Shown: in pieces, positions 1 through 6,171 of the stretch
How the letters are laid out: the number at the start of each line of letters is the position of its first letter
Position numbering within the stretch: the first letter of the stretch is position 1
Assembly (NCBI GenBank): GCA_947374705.1
Contig: CANCDA010000082.1
Span: forward strand, 1 to 10,159
Origin: Comamonadaceae bacterium
Lineage (GTDB): Bacteria > Pseudomonadota > Gammaproteobacteria > Burkholderiales > Burkholderiaceae_C
DNA: 10,159 nt
Direction: 5' to 3'
Notes under the pieces: generated by a model
What the model was told of the DNA's origin: nothing
Databases searched by the model: none
The model's input: the letters and a program-made list of their open reading frames with translations, nothing else
Position numbers and translations under genes: made by a program

Positions 1-136
1 CCTTGGCCGTACCGCCGAATTTGACGGCCAGCACGGAGGTGATGGCTGCGGTCAGCGTGGTTTTACCGTGGTCGACGTGACCGATGGTGCCCACGTTGAC
101 GTGGGGCTTGGTGCGTGCAAATTTTTCTTTTCCCAT
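1..136 (-). CDS. tuf: Elongation factor Tu, N-terminal part (gene runs off the left edge)
   Basis: EF-Tu is the GTPase that carries aminoacyl-tRNA to the ribosome. Only the first 45 codons are in the window. They read MGKEKFARTKPHVNVGTIGH and continue with VDHGKTTLTAAIT, which contains the P-loop G1 motif GHVDHGKT at about residues 19-26. The ATG at 136-134 is preceded by a GGAG Shine-Dalgarno sequence about 8 bases upstream. The gene lies about 90 bases downstream of tRNA-Thr on the same strand, the standard tRNA-Tyr/Gly/Thr-tufB arrangement, so it is probably the tufB-type copy, co-transcribed with the tRNAs. Betaproteobacteria usually carry two near-identical tuf genes; which one this is rests on context only. 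Confidence 0.97.
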   Translation of the reverse strand, partial: MGKEKFARTKPHVNVGTIGHVDHGKTTLTAAITSVLAVKFGGTAK

Positions 137-228
137 TTTCAATTCTCCGAAAAGGATGCAAAAAGCAAGTTACCGATCAAGGACTACAGCTATCACAGCG
201 CCACAGCACAAGCTGCGCGCTTTAAATT

Positions 229-303
229 TGGTGCCCATTGCGGGAATCGGACCCGCGACCTCTCCCTTACCGAGGGAGTGCTCTACCACTGAGCCAAATG
301 GGC
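229..303 (-). tRNA. tRNA-Thr (anticodon GGT)
   Basis: The minus strand folds as a complete 75-base cloverleaf with the CCA end encoded (229-231). The acceptor stem is GCCCATT/AATGGGC, the D-arm GCTC/GAGC, and the anticodon stem CTCCC/GGGAG with loop TCGGTAA, giving anticodon GGT for ACC codons (and ACU by wobble). The variable loop has five bases, and the T-arm is GCGGG/CCCGC with loop TCCGATT. The discriminator base is A. It is the last tRNA before tuf, equivalent to thrT in the E. coli tufB operon. Confidence 0.97.
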
Positions 304-341
304 AAATTTCTTTCACAAAACACAAGCCAACAGACAACATC

Positions 342-415
342 TGGAGCGGGAGACGGGAATCGAACCCGCGTCATTAGCTTGGAAGGCTAGGGTTCTACCA
401 TTGAACTACTCCCGC
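342..415 (-). tRNA. tRNA-Gly (anticodon TCC)
   Basis: A 74-base cloverleaf on the minus strand with encoded CCA (342-344). The acceptor stem is GCGGGAG/CTCCCGC, the D-arm GTTC/GAAC, the anticodon loop CTTCCAA (anticodon TCC), and the T-loop TTCGATT. The discriminator base is T, as in E. coli glyT. It reads GGA codons (and GGG). Two departures from perfect pairing are visible: the outermost anticodon-stem pair is C27·A43 (CTAGC against GCTAA), and one end of the T-stem is a G·T pair. It sits between tRNA-Tyr and tRNA-Thr, as in the tufB operon. Confidence 0.97.
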
Positions 416-465
416 ATCAAAGCCGCTACCAAACTGGTACCAACTTCACGCCAAACATCAACCAC

Positions 466-551
466 TGGTGGAGAGGGCTGGATTCGAACCAGCGTACTCG
501 TAAGAGGGCAGATTTACAGTCTGCTGCCATTAACCACTCGGCCACCTCTCC
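466..551 (-). tRNA. tRNA-Tyr (anticodon GTA)
   Basis: An 86-base class II tRNA on the minus strand with encoded CCA (466-468). The acceptor stem is GGAGAGG/CCTCTCC, the anticodon stem-loop is CAGA-CTGTAAA-TCTG with anticodon GTA, there is a long variable arm (CCCTCTTACGAGTAC), and the T-arm is GCTGG/CCAGC with loop TTCGAAT. The 5' end at 551 touches the first base of the ung stop codon (554-552), so there is no intergenic base between the two. It is the first member of the Tyr-Gly-Thr-tuf transcription unit. Confidence 0.97.
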
Positions 552-1316
552 TCAGGTGAGCCCGAGATTATGCCATGGAATAGCCGCTTTGGCGCGCCCT
601 TTTAAAAATGCATTGGCCAAGTCGAAATGATCGCAGCCCATAAATGGCTTGGGCAGTCGCAAGGCCGACAGAGGCGACGGGTGGTTAGCGGTCAAAAGTA
701 AATGCTCATCAGCGCCCGCTTGACGCACCCATGACGCCAATTTTTGCGCATGAGCCCCCCACAACATGAAGACCACAGAATCCCCATACCTAGCCACAGT
801 CTTCACAATTTCATCAGTAAGCACTTCCCAACCTTGGTTGGCGTGGCTGGCAGGCAAGCCCTCCTCCACGGTCAAGCAGGTGTTGAGCAAGAGCACGCCC
901 TGCTGTGCCCAGCGCACCAGGGATCCGTTGGTTGGCAAGGTATTGCTGCGCATATCCCCGAACGACTGCGCAGCGGCCTCACGCGCCAATTCTTTAAAAA
1001 TATTTTTCAATGACGGCGGTGGCCGAATGCCAGGCGCGACAGAAAACGCCAAACCCTCGGCCTGGCCTGGCCCGTGATAGGGGTCTTGCCCCACGATCAC
1101 CACCTTCACCTGCGCCAGTGGCGTCAACTCAAGCGCTCGAAATGGCTGCGGCGGGTAAATCGTCGCCCCAGAGAGCAGTCGCGCTCGAATGAAGGCTGCG
1201 AGTCTTTGCCCTGCCTCACTGGCCAAAAATGCCTGAACCACGGGCTGCCAGTCGGCCGCCACTGGCCAGTCTGCCGGATGCCACGCCTGCAGCCGATCAG
1301 CCGCGCCCAGCAGCAT
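552..1316 (-). CDS. ung: Uracil-DNA glycosylase (family 1 UDG)
   Basis: Removes uracil from DNA, produced by cytosine deamination or dUTP incorporation, as the first step of base excision repair. The 254-residue product has the family 1 signatures in order: the water-activating loop GQDPYHGP (residues 76-83, catalytic Asp78), the uracil-stacking Phe in FSV (91-93), LLLNT (142-146) with the uracil-binding Asn, and the DNA-intercalation loop HPSPLS (212-217, catalytic His212). It is somewhat longer than the E. coli enzyme (229) because of a longer N-terminus. Its ATG overlaps the trpC stop by one base (TGATG), so translation is probably coupled to trpC. Its own stop abuts tRNA-Tyr. Placement at the end of a trp operon fits other betaproteobacteria and does not imply a tryptophan role. 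Confidence 0.97.
   Translation of the reverse strand: MLLGAADRLQAWHPADWPVAADWQPVVQAFLASEAGQRLAAFIRARLLSGATIYPPQPFRALELTPLAQVKVVIVGQDPYHGPGQAEGLAFSVAPGIRPPPSLKNIFKELAREAAAQSFGDMRSNTLPTNGSLVRWAQQGVLLLNTCLTVEEGLPASHANQGWEVLTDEIVKTVARYGDSVVFMLWGAHAQKLASWVRQAGADEHLLLTANHPSPLSALRLPKPFMGCDHFDLANAFLKGRAKAAIPWHNLGLT
567..609 (-). promoter_or_regulatory. Candidate tRNA-tuf promoter inside the 3' end of ung
   Basis: On the minus strand, CATAAT (572-567) matches the sigma-70 -10 consensus at five of six positions. It is followed by a GC-rich discriminator, CTCGGGC, typical of stable-RNA promoters. A poor -35 (GCGCCA, 595-590) lies 17 bases upstream. An AT tract (ATTTTTAAA, 609-601) falls at about -41 to -49 from a start near 560, where an UP element would sit. 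Transcription from here would give roughly a ten-base leader before tRNA-Tyr. This is pattern matching only; the weak -35 is the main doubt. Confidence 0.4.
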
Positions 1317-2104
1317 CAGGCAAACAGCTCCGCCAGCGCCGCGCCGGGGTCAGGGGCTCGCATGAAGGCCTCACCCACCAGAAATGCATGCACCCCCGCC
1401 TCGCGCATGCGTTGCACGTCCGCACGCGCCTGGATGCCACTCTCCGTCACCAACAGTCGACCGTTGGGTACGCCTTGGCGCAGGGCCAGCGTGGTCTCCA
1501 GCGTCACCTCGAACGTGCGCAGATTACGGTTGTTGATGCCGATCAATGGCGTCTTCAATTTGAGCGCGCGCGCCAGTTCTGGCGCGTCATGCACCTCCAC
1601 CAGCACGGCCATGTCCAGGCTAAGGGCTATCGCCTCCAACTCGGCCATTTGTGCGTCGTCCAGGCAGGCAGCAATCAGCAAAATGCAGTCCGCCCCCATA
1701 GCGCGGGATTCGTAGATTTGATAAGGATCGACCATGAAATCCTTGCGCAACACCGGCAAGGAGCAAGAGGCCCGCGCCTGCTTGAGAAAGTCAGGCTCGC
1801 CTTGGAAAAACTGTCGATCAGTTAGAACCGACAAACACGCTGCGCCATGCTCCTCATAGGTTTGCGCAATGTCAGCCGGAATGAAGTCCGCGCGCAACAC
1901 CCCCTTGGACGGGCTGGCTTTTTTGATCTCGGCAATCACAGCGGCGTGTCCTGCCTTGATTTTGGTGCGCAAGGCCCCCACAAAGTCACGTGTCAAAACG
2001 CGTGACTCGGCATCTGCGCGCACAGCCGCGAATGACTTGCGTTTGATGGCCGCCGCGATTTCTTCACGCTTGACGGCGACGATTTTGTTCAGGATGTCGG
2101 ACAT
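1316..2104 (-). CDS. trpC: Indole-3-glycerol-phosphate synthase
   Basis: Catalyses ring closure of carboxyphenylamino-deoxyribulose phosphate to indole-3-glycerol phosphate, the fourth step from chorismate to tryptophan. This is a stand-alone TIM-barrel enzyme of 262 residues, not fused to TrpF as in E. coli. Family residues are visible in barrel order: AEIKKASPSKG (Lys61), LPVLRKDF (Lys121), LVEVHD (Glu170), GINNRNL (Asn191), VTESGI (Glu221, Ser222) and the phosphate-binding FLVGEAFM (241-248). The ATG start is 10 bases after the trpD stop with only a weak GAG-type ribosome site. The gene ends in a one-base overlap with ung. Confidence 0.98.
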   Translation of the reverse strand: MSDILNKIVAVKREEIAAAIKRKSFAAVRADAESRVLTRDFVGALRTKIKAGHAAVIAEIKKASPSKGVLRADFIPADIAQTYEEHGAACLSVLTDRQFFQGEPDFLKQARASCSLPVLRKDFMVDPYQIYESRAMGADCILLIAACLDDAQMAELEAIALSLDMAVLVEVHDAPELARALKLKTPLIGINNRNLRTFEVTLETTLALRQGVPNGRLLVTESGIQARADVQRMREAGVHAFLVGEAFMRAPDPGAALAELFA

Positions 2105-2114
2105 ATTAGTTTTC

Positions 2115-3161
2115 TCAAGTAGTCGCCAAAGAGCGGCTCAAGGCCACCAACTGCGCCAGTTTCGCCTTCGCCGCCCCGGAGTCAATCAACAAACGCGCCA
2201 GCGCAATGCCCTCTTGCATGCTAGCGCACACATTCGCCGCATACAGCGCCACACCAGCGTTCAGGATGACGATGTCGCGGGCCGGGCCGCTTTGGTTGTC
2301 CAGCACGCTCAGCAGCATGGCGCGTGATTGCTCGGGTGTCTCCACGCGCAGGGCGCGGGTGCTGACCATGGTCAGGCCGAAATCTTCGGGGTGAATCTCG
2401 TACTCGGTGATTTCGCCATTCTTCAGCTCGCCCACCATCGTGGCCGCACCCAGGCTGACCTCGTCCAAGTCGTCGCGGCCATACACCACCAGTGCGTGCT
2501 CCGCACCCAGACGCTGCAAGGCACGCACCTGGATGCCCACCAGATCGGGGTGGAACACACCCATCAGCATATTGGGCGCACCCGCCGGGTTGGTCAGCGG
2601 CCCCAGGATGTTGAAAATCGTGCGGATGCCCAGTTCACGACGCACCGGCGCCACGCTCTTCATGGCCGGGTGGTGATTAGGCGCGAACATGAAGCCCACG
2701 CCCACCTGCGCAATGCACTGCGCAATCGCCTCGGGCGTGAGGTTGATGTTGACGCCCAGCGCCTCCATCACGTCGGCGCTACCGCTCTTGCTGCTGACAC
2801 TCCTGCCCCCGTGCTTGCTGACCTTGGCCCCTGCTGCAGCTGCCACAAACATGGCACAAGTCGAGATATTGAAGGTGTGCGAGCCATCGCCCCCCGTGCC
2901 CACGATGTCCACCAAATGGGTGCGGTCGGCCACGTCAACCTTGGTCGAAAACTCCCGCATCACCTGCGCGGCAGCGGTAATCTCGCCAATGGTTTCCTTC
3001 TTGACGCGCAGGCCGGTAATGAACGCGGCCATCAGTACTGGCGACATCTCGCCGCCCATGATGAGGCGCATCAGATGCAGCATCTCGTCGTGAAAGATCT
3101 CGCGGTGCTCGATCACGCGCTGCAGCGCCTGCTGCGGGGTGATTTTGTGGTCGGTGCTCAT
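2115..3161 (-). CDS. trpD: Anthranilate phosphoribosyltransferase
   Basis: Transfers phosphoribose from PRPP to anthranilate, the second step of the tryptophan branch. The 348-residue protein is of normal length. It shows the PRPP-binding loop GTGGDGS (88-94), the glycine-rich segment KHGGRSVSSKSGSAD (116-130), NILGPLTNP (184-192), and the metal-site Asp-Glu pair in DLDEVSL (231-237). It is a stand-alone TrpD, not fused to TrpG. It follows trpG after a 97-base gap that contains an interspersed repeat, the only sizeable gap in the minus-strand operon. The ribosome site before the ATG is weak (GAGAAA about 10 bases upstream). A seven-codon reading frame upstream ends in an ATGA overlap with this start. 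Confidence 0.98.
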   Translation of the reverse strand: MSTDHKITPQQALQRVIEHREIFHDEMLHLMRLIMGGEMSPVLMAAFITGLRVKKETIGEITAAAQVMREFSTKVDVADRTHLVDIVGTGGDGSHTFNISTCAMFVAAAAGAKVSKHGGRSVSSKSGSADVMEALGVNINLTPEAIAQCIAQVGVGFMFAPNHHPAMKSVAPVRRELGIRTIFNILGPLTNPAGAPNMLMGVFHPDLVGIQVRALQRLGAEHALVVYGRDDLDEVSLGAATMVGELKNGEITEYEIHPEDFGLTMVSTRALRVETPEQSRAMLLSVLDNQSGPARDIVILNAGVALYAANVCASMQEGIALARLLIDSGAAKAKLAQLVALSRSLATT

Positions 3162-3181
3162 GGTCTTGAATTTCTCGTCAT
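3158..3181 (-). other. Possible seven-codon upstream reading frame overlapping the trpD start
   Basis: An ATG at 3181-3179 on the minus strand opens a frame coding MTRNSRP. Its TGA stop (3160-3158) overlaps the trpD ATG as ATGA. It contains no Trp codon, so it does not look like a classical trp leader peptide. Its ATG lies at the far end of the interspersed repeat. It could feed ribosomes to the weakly preceded trpD start by termination-reinitiation, but a frame this short may well be chance. Confidence 0.2.
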
Positions 3182-3185
3182 TTTT

Positions 3186-3244
3186 AATGCCAATTCTGGC
3201 CGTAGCCCTTTAGCTAATTAGGTAAGCAGCTATCAAATCAATAG
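3186..3244 (-). repeat. Interspersed AT-rich repeat between trpG and trpD (copy 1)
   Basis: Read on the minus strand, this has the same landmarks at almost the same spacing as the copy inside thiL. Both have CTATT starting the element (3244-3240), then ATAGCTGCT (3233-3225), then GGCTAC about 37 bases from the start (3207-3202) and AATT about 49 bases from the start (3195-3192). The first part forms a small hairpin, CTAT(N7)ATAG, and a second inverted pair TAGCT/AGCTA lies within it. From memory this resembles a short interspersed repeat found in Comamonadaceae intergenic regions; that attribution needs a search. It fills most of the trpG-trpD gap. Confidence 0.65.
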
Positions 3245-3259
3245 TGACTTCAAGCCTGA

Positions 3260-3835
3260 TTAGGCCAGGAAGTTTTTCAGCATCGCGTGCCCGTGCTCGG
3301 TCAGAATGCTCTCCGGGTGAAACTGCACACCTTCAATCGCCAACGTCTTGTGCCGCACGCCCATGATCTCACCGTCGTCCGTCCAGGCCGTCACCTCCAG
3401 CTCGGATGGGCAAGTGGCACGCTCAATCGACAGCGAGTGATAGCGATTCACGGTGAACTGCGGAGGCAGGCCCGCAAACACGCCCGCTTGCGTCGTGCTG
3501 ATCACGCTGGTCTTGCCATGCATGAGCTGCTGCGCGCGAATGATCTTGCCGCCAAAGGCCGCACCAATGCTCTGGTGCCCCAAGCACACGCCCAAAATCG
3601 GCAGCCTGCCCGCAAAGTGGCGAATCGCTGCCACAGAAATGCCCGCCTCCGCCGGTGAGCACGGGCCAGGCGACACCACCAACCGGTCCATCTGGCCCGC
3701 GTTCAGGCGCGCCTGCAGCTCATCAATCGTGATTTCGTCATTGCGAAACACGTCCACCTGCGCGCCCAACTCGCCGAAATACTGCACCAGGTTGTAGGTG
3801 AAGGAGTCGTAGTTGTCGATCATCAAGAGTTTCAT
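3260..3835 (-). CDS. trpG: Anthranilate synthase glutamine amidotransferase subunit
   Basis: Class I glutamine amidotransferase that releases ammonia from glutamine and passes it to TrpE for anthranilate formation. The paralogous folate role, as PabA partner, is possible in bacteria with a single amidotransferase. The 191-residue protein has NYDSFTYNLV at the N-terminus, the oxyanion strand VVSPGP (53-58), the nucleophile elbow GVCLGHQ (Cys84), HSLSI (133-137) and GVQFHPES (His173, Glu175), so the Cys-His-Glu triad is complete. The ATG overlaps the stop of the DUF4268-type gene as ATGA. An AGGAG ribosome site lies 5 bases upstream (3845-3841), inside that gene. In this organism it is therefore separated from trpE by two unrelated genes. 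Confidence 0.98.
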   Translation of the reverse strand: MKLLMIDNYDSFTYNLVQYFGELGAQVDVFRNDEITIDELQARLNAGQMDRLVVSPGPCSPAEAGISVAAIRHFAGRLPILGVCLGHQSIGAAFGGKIIRAQQLMHGKTSVISTTQAGVFAGLPPQFTVNRYHSLSIERATCPSELEVTAWTDDGEIMGVRHKTLAIEGVQFHPESILTEHGHAMLKNFLA

Positions 3836-5025
3836 GCGATCTCCTGATCGGGTATCTGCAAGGCCTGCGCCAAACCGGGGGAAGTCACCCGCTCAAGGCC
3901 AAGGCCTTGCAATTTGATTTCTTGCAGAACATCTTTCATCGCCAACTCCAGCTTTGCGATGTGGTTGGTCAACCACTCAATCATGGTTGGCCATTGTGAG
4001 GAATCCTTGCCATTGAAGTCATGGCTGTAGCGAATTTGCGCCGCTTTGAGACCATCCATGCGCTGCCATTCGAGTTTCGCACCGAAATCACGCTCAATCT
4101 TTTCCTGCCTATTCCGCATTAAGTCAAACATAGTTTTGTTTTCCTGTGCACTTTGACGATCAAAGTACAACTGCACACGAACTTCGTTGTAGCCAAAAAA
4201 CATTTCATACCAGACCGCACCAATTCCGCTGCCGGTGCCTGCTTTGCCGCGATCACTGGCGCTGACGTTATCAAACAAACGACAGGGGCTTTTGCGCACC
4301 GCCTCCAGCGCCTGAGCCCAAAACTGGAAGCGCAATTGATGCCGCGTTTTGACTTCCGCTTCGTCAGATTGGTCGGCGGCCTCTTTGTCCGCAATGCCGA
4401 TCATGTAATCGGCTGCCTCGGGTGGCGGAATGATTTGATCGATATTCAGGTACAAGTCGCCTGCACGCTCGTACGGCGTGACTTTGAAACACTGCAGGCG
4501 CACCCTGTAGCCCAGCAGCCATAAAGCTGTGGACGTCACCTCTTTGCGAAACTTGGCAGCTACAAGAACGATGCGCTGCTCGTTACCTGGATTGAGCTTG
4601 ATCTCTTCGAAATCTTTGCCTCCAAAAAACTCTCGCAACACCTGACGCGCATCGATCACACCATCGCTTGGTATATTCTTATGCAAATACTGTTGAAAGA
4701 TTTCAACAATCTGCTCCTTCTTGAGCCCCGAGCAATAAGACGCGTATTTAAGCGCCTGCCAGACCACATCACGACCGGAATCGTCGAGCTTGTTTTCGAT
4801 AACGACCAGTCGACCCTCTTTGTCCAGCGCCAGCAAATCCAACCGTTCACGCGTGTCATCAAAACCATCAAATTCTTTTTGAATGATCAACAACTCTTCA
4901 CCCAGCGCTTGCGGGGTGTGGGCCAGCCATTCCTGAAGGTTGCTTCGCTCTGACAATCGAAGTTCAGAAAAACTCTTGACGTTCAATGCTTCGATTCGGT
5001 TCGTCCCTAAATTTATTTTGTACAC
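3832..5025 (-). CDS. DUF4268-type protein with N-terminal PD-(D/E)XK nuclease-like domain
   Basis: A 397-residue soluble protein with no signal peptide or membrane segment. Residues about 55-100 look like a PD-(D/E)XK nuclease core: RLDLLALD (Asp63), then LVVIENK (Glu77, Lys79), then a helix WQALKYASYC with Gln90 in the position often seen after the ExK motif. Residues about 230-365 resemble the DUF4268 domain: FWAQALEAV, WYEMFFGYNEVRVQLYFD, and a Trp-containing C-terminal helix IEWLTNHIAKLE. The GTG start is backed by GAGGG seven bases upstream. The gene begins 15 bases after the DUF1016-type gene and ends in an ATGA overlap with trpG. Its codons and base composition are visibly more AT-rich than the trp genes, which suggests horizontal acquisition. 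The family is poorly characterised. A DNA-defence or restriction-related nuclease is my inference. Family recognition is from memory, and the nuclease call from the motif. Confidence 0.75.
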   Translation of the reverse strand: MYKINLGTNRIEALNVKSFSELRLSERSNLQEWLAHTPQALGEELLIIQKEFDGFDDTRERLDLLALDKEGRLVVIENKLDDSGRDVVWQALKYASYCSGLKKEQIVEIFQQYLHKNIPSDGVIDARQVLREFFGGKDFEEIKLNPGNEQRIVLVAAKFRKEVTSTALWLLGYRVRLQCFKVTPYERAGDLYLNIDQIIPPPEAADYMIGIADKEAADQSDEAEVKTRHQLRFQFWAQALEAVRKSPCRLFDNVSASDRGKAGTGSGIGAVWYEMFFGYNEVRVQLYFDRQSAQENKTMFDLMRNRQEKIERDFGAKLEWQRMDGLKAAQIRYSHDFNGKDSSQWPTMIEWLTNHIAKLELAMKDVLQEIKLQGLGLERVTSPGLAQALQIPDQEIA

Positions 5026-5040
5026 CGGATTCCCTCTGTT

Positions 5041-6171
5041 TCACTCAACTACGTTTTCTTTGCTGTCGCCTGCCTCTTTCAGCTTTTCCCCCAGAAAACG
5101 CTCCATATCCTCGCGCCGAGGTAACTCCAGCTGGTACTTGGACACAAACAATTGATTGTCCATGCCCGCCAACGCGAATTCGACCAGCGAATGTTTTTTA
5201 TGCGTGCAGAGCAAGATGCCGATCGGCGGATTATCCCCTTCGGACATCATTTTTTTCTTGTACCAGCTCACGTAGGTGTTGAGCTGCCCCATGTTCTCGT
5301 GACTGAACTCAGCGAGCTTCAGTTCCACCAGCACGTGACATTTCAAGATGCGGTGATAAAAAACCAGATCAATGAAGTAATGCTCATCACCAATCAAAAT
5401 TCGTTTTTGCCGGGCTTCGAAACAGAATCCATGCCCCAACTCCAGCAAGAACGACTCAATCTTTTCAATCAGTCGCGCTTCCAGATGAGATTCGCCCATC
5501 ACCTCCTGGGGCGTCAGGCCCAAAAACTCGAACACATACGGGTCGCGCACCGCCAGCCTCGGCGTTGCCTTTTGAGCCTCCTGTTGAACGAGACTTGAGA
5601 GCGCCTCTTGATTAATAGAGAGTCCGCAGCGCTCATAGTAAAGGCTATGAATTTGCCGCTTGAGCTCACGTACTGACCAATTACCCTGAATGCATTCGAC
5701 CTCATAAAAGCTGCGCTGGGTGACATTCTCCAGATTGAGAAGCTCCACGATATGGGTGAATGAGAGTCGGGAAATCAGCGTTTTTCCATTGATTCTCAAT
5801 TGTGGAGCCGCCCCCACTTTCCCTACGGCAAGCGCATCGCAGATAGCACGCAATTGTGGAGTCAGCGACTCCACAATTTGAGGATAAGCCAGGTAAAACT
5901 GGCGATAACGGTAAAGCTCACGCCGCTCACAACGAGATACGCCCTGCTGAATCAGGCTATCGGCCAACCGATCCATCAACTTATCACCGTACTCAGCACG
6001 ATCCACACCCTGCCGGTCGTACTCCTCCACATGCAAACCAATCATCCAATTTCTCAGCGTCAGGCTGACATTGACGGCTCGACTGGCCTGAGCTGCCAAC
6101 TCCGAATCCACATCGCGGATGCTGCTGACCAACTGCCCGAAGTTCAGCCCAGGCATATCCACAGCACTCAC
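5041..6171 (-). CDS. DUF1016/YhcG-type PD-(D/E)XK nuclease-domain protein
   Basis: A 376-residue protein, matching the length of E. coli YhcG (about 375). The N-terminal half has the helical DUF1016 pattern: a conserved RAVN...LRNWMIG stretch at 31-45, then YGDKLMDRLADSL (61-73) and RELYRYRQFYLAYPQIV (84-100). The C-terminal half is a PD-(D/E)XK nuclease: FEARQ (251-255), YFIDLVFYH (Asp268), VLVELK (Glu283, Lys285) and GQLNTY (Gln296), so the key residues are present. The GTG start at 6171 overlaps the trpE stop as GTGA, with AGGAGG seven bases upstream (6184-6179) inside the trpE 3' end. An in-frame ATG at 6156 is a less supported alternative. One coding line (5341-5400) has 20 G/C of 60 against 39 of 60 in trpE (6601-6660), pointing to transfer. 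The cellular role of the family is unsettled; association with restriction-modification and mobile regions is known from the family. Confidence 0.9.
   Translation of the reverse strand: MSAVDMPGLNFGQLVSSIRDVDSELAAQASRAVNVSLTLRNWMIGLHVEEYDRQGVDRAEYGDKLMDRLADSLIQQGVSRCERRELYRYRQFYLAYPQIVESLTPQLRAICDALAVGKVGAAPQLRINGKTLISRLSFTHIVELLNLENVTQRSFYEVECIQGNWSVRELKRQIHSLYYERCGLSINQEALSSLVQQEAQKATPRLAVRDPYVFEFLGLTPQEVMGESHLEARLIEKIESFLLELGHGFCFEARQKRILIGDEHYFIDLVFYHRILKCHVLVELKLAEFSHENMGQLNTYVSWYKKKMMSEGDNPPIGILLCTHKKHSLVEFALAGMDNQLFVSKYQLELPRREDMERFLGEKLKEAGDSKENVVE
5797..5878. repeat. Hairpin and short direct repeats inside the DUF1016-type gene
   Basis: AATTGTGGAGTC (5852-5863) is followed after three bases by its exact reverse complement GACTCCACAATT (5867-5878), a perfect 12-base inverted repeat with a three-base loop. 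The 11-mer CAATTGTGGAG also occurs upstream at 5797-5807 and again at 5851-5861, 54 bases apart. On the coding strand the three copies encode the QIVES, TPQL and APQL parts of the protein (about residues 98-126). The mRNA would carry a strong stem-loop here. Confidence 0.85.

Noticed and set aside
68..377. Short plus-strand open frames over the tRNA-Gly/Thr region and tuf start
   Set aside because: They run through the complements of tRNA genes and EF-Tu codons. The apparent peptides are tRNA sequence read as protein.
1074..1825. Long plus-strand open frames opposite ung and trpC
   Set aside because: Both lie on the complement of well-identified genes, and their composition (Arg/Ser/Pro/Ala/His) is that of antisense shadows.
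2328..3221. A 297-codon plus-strand open frame opposite trpD
   Set aside because: It is antisense to an unmistakable trpD, is rich in His/Arg/Gln as expected from reading GC-rich codons backwards, and shows no family motif.
3245..3275. GCCTAATCAGGC hairpin at the end of trpG as a terminator
   Set aside because: The stem is only four base pairs, overlaps the stop codon and is not followed by a T-run.
3832..6171. Flanking direct repeats or a recombinase marking the nuclease pair as a mobile element
   Set aside because: I compared the trpE and trpG junctions and found no convincing duplicated target sequence, and no transposase or integrase is encoded.
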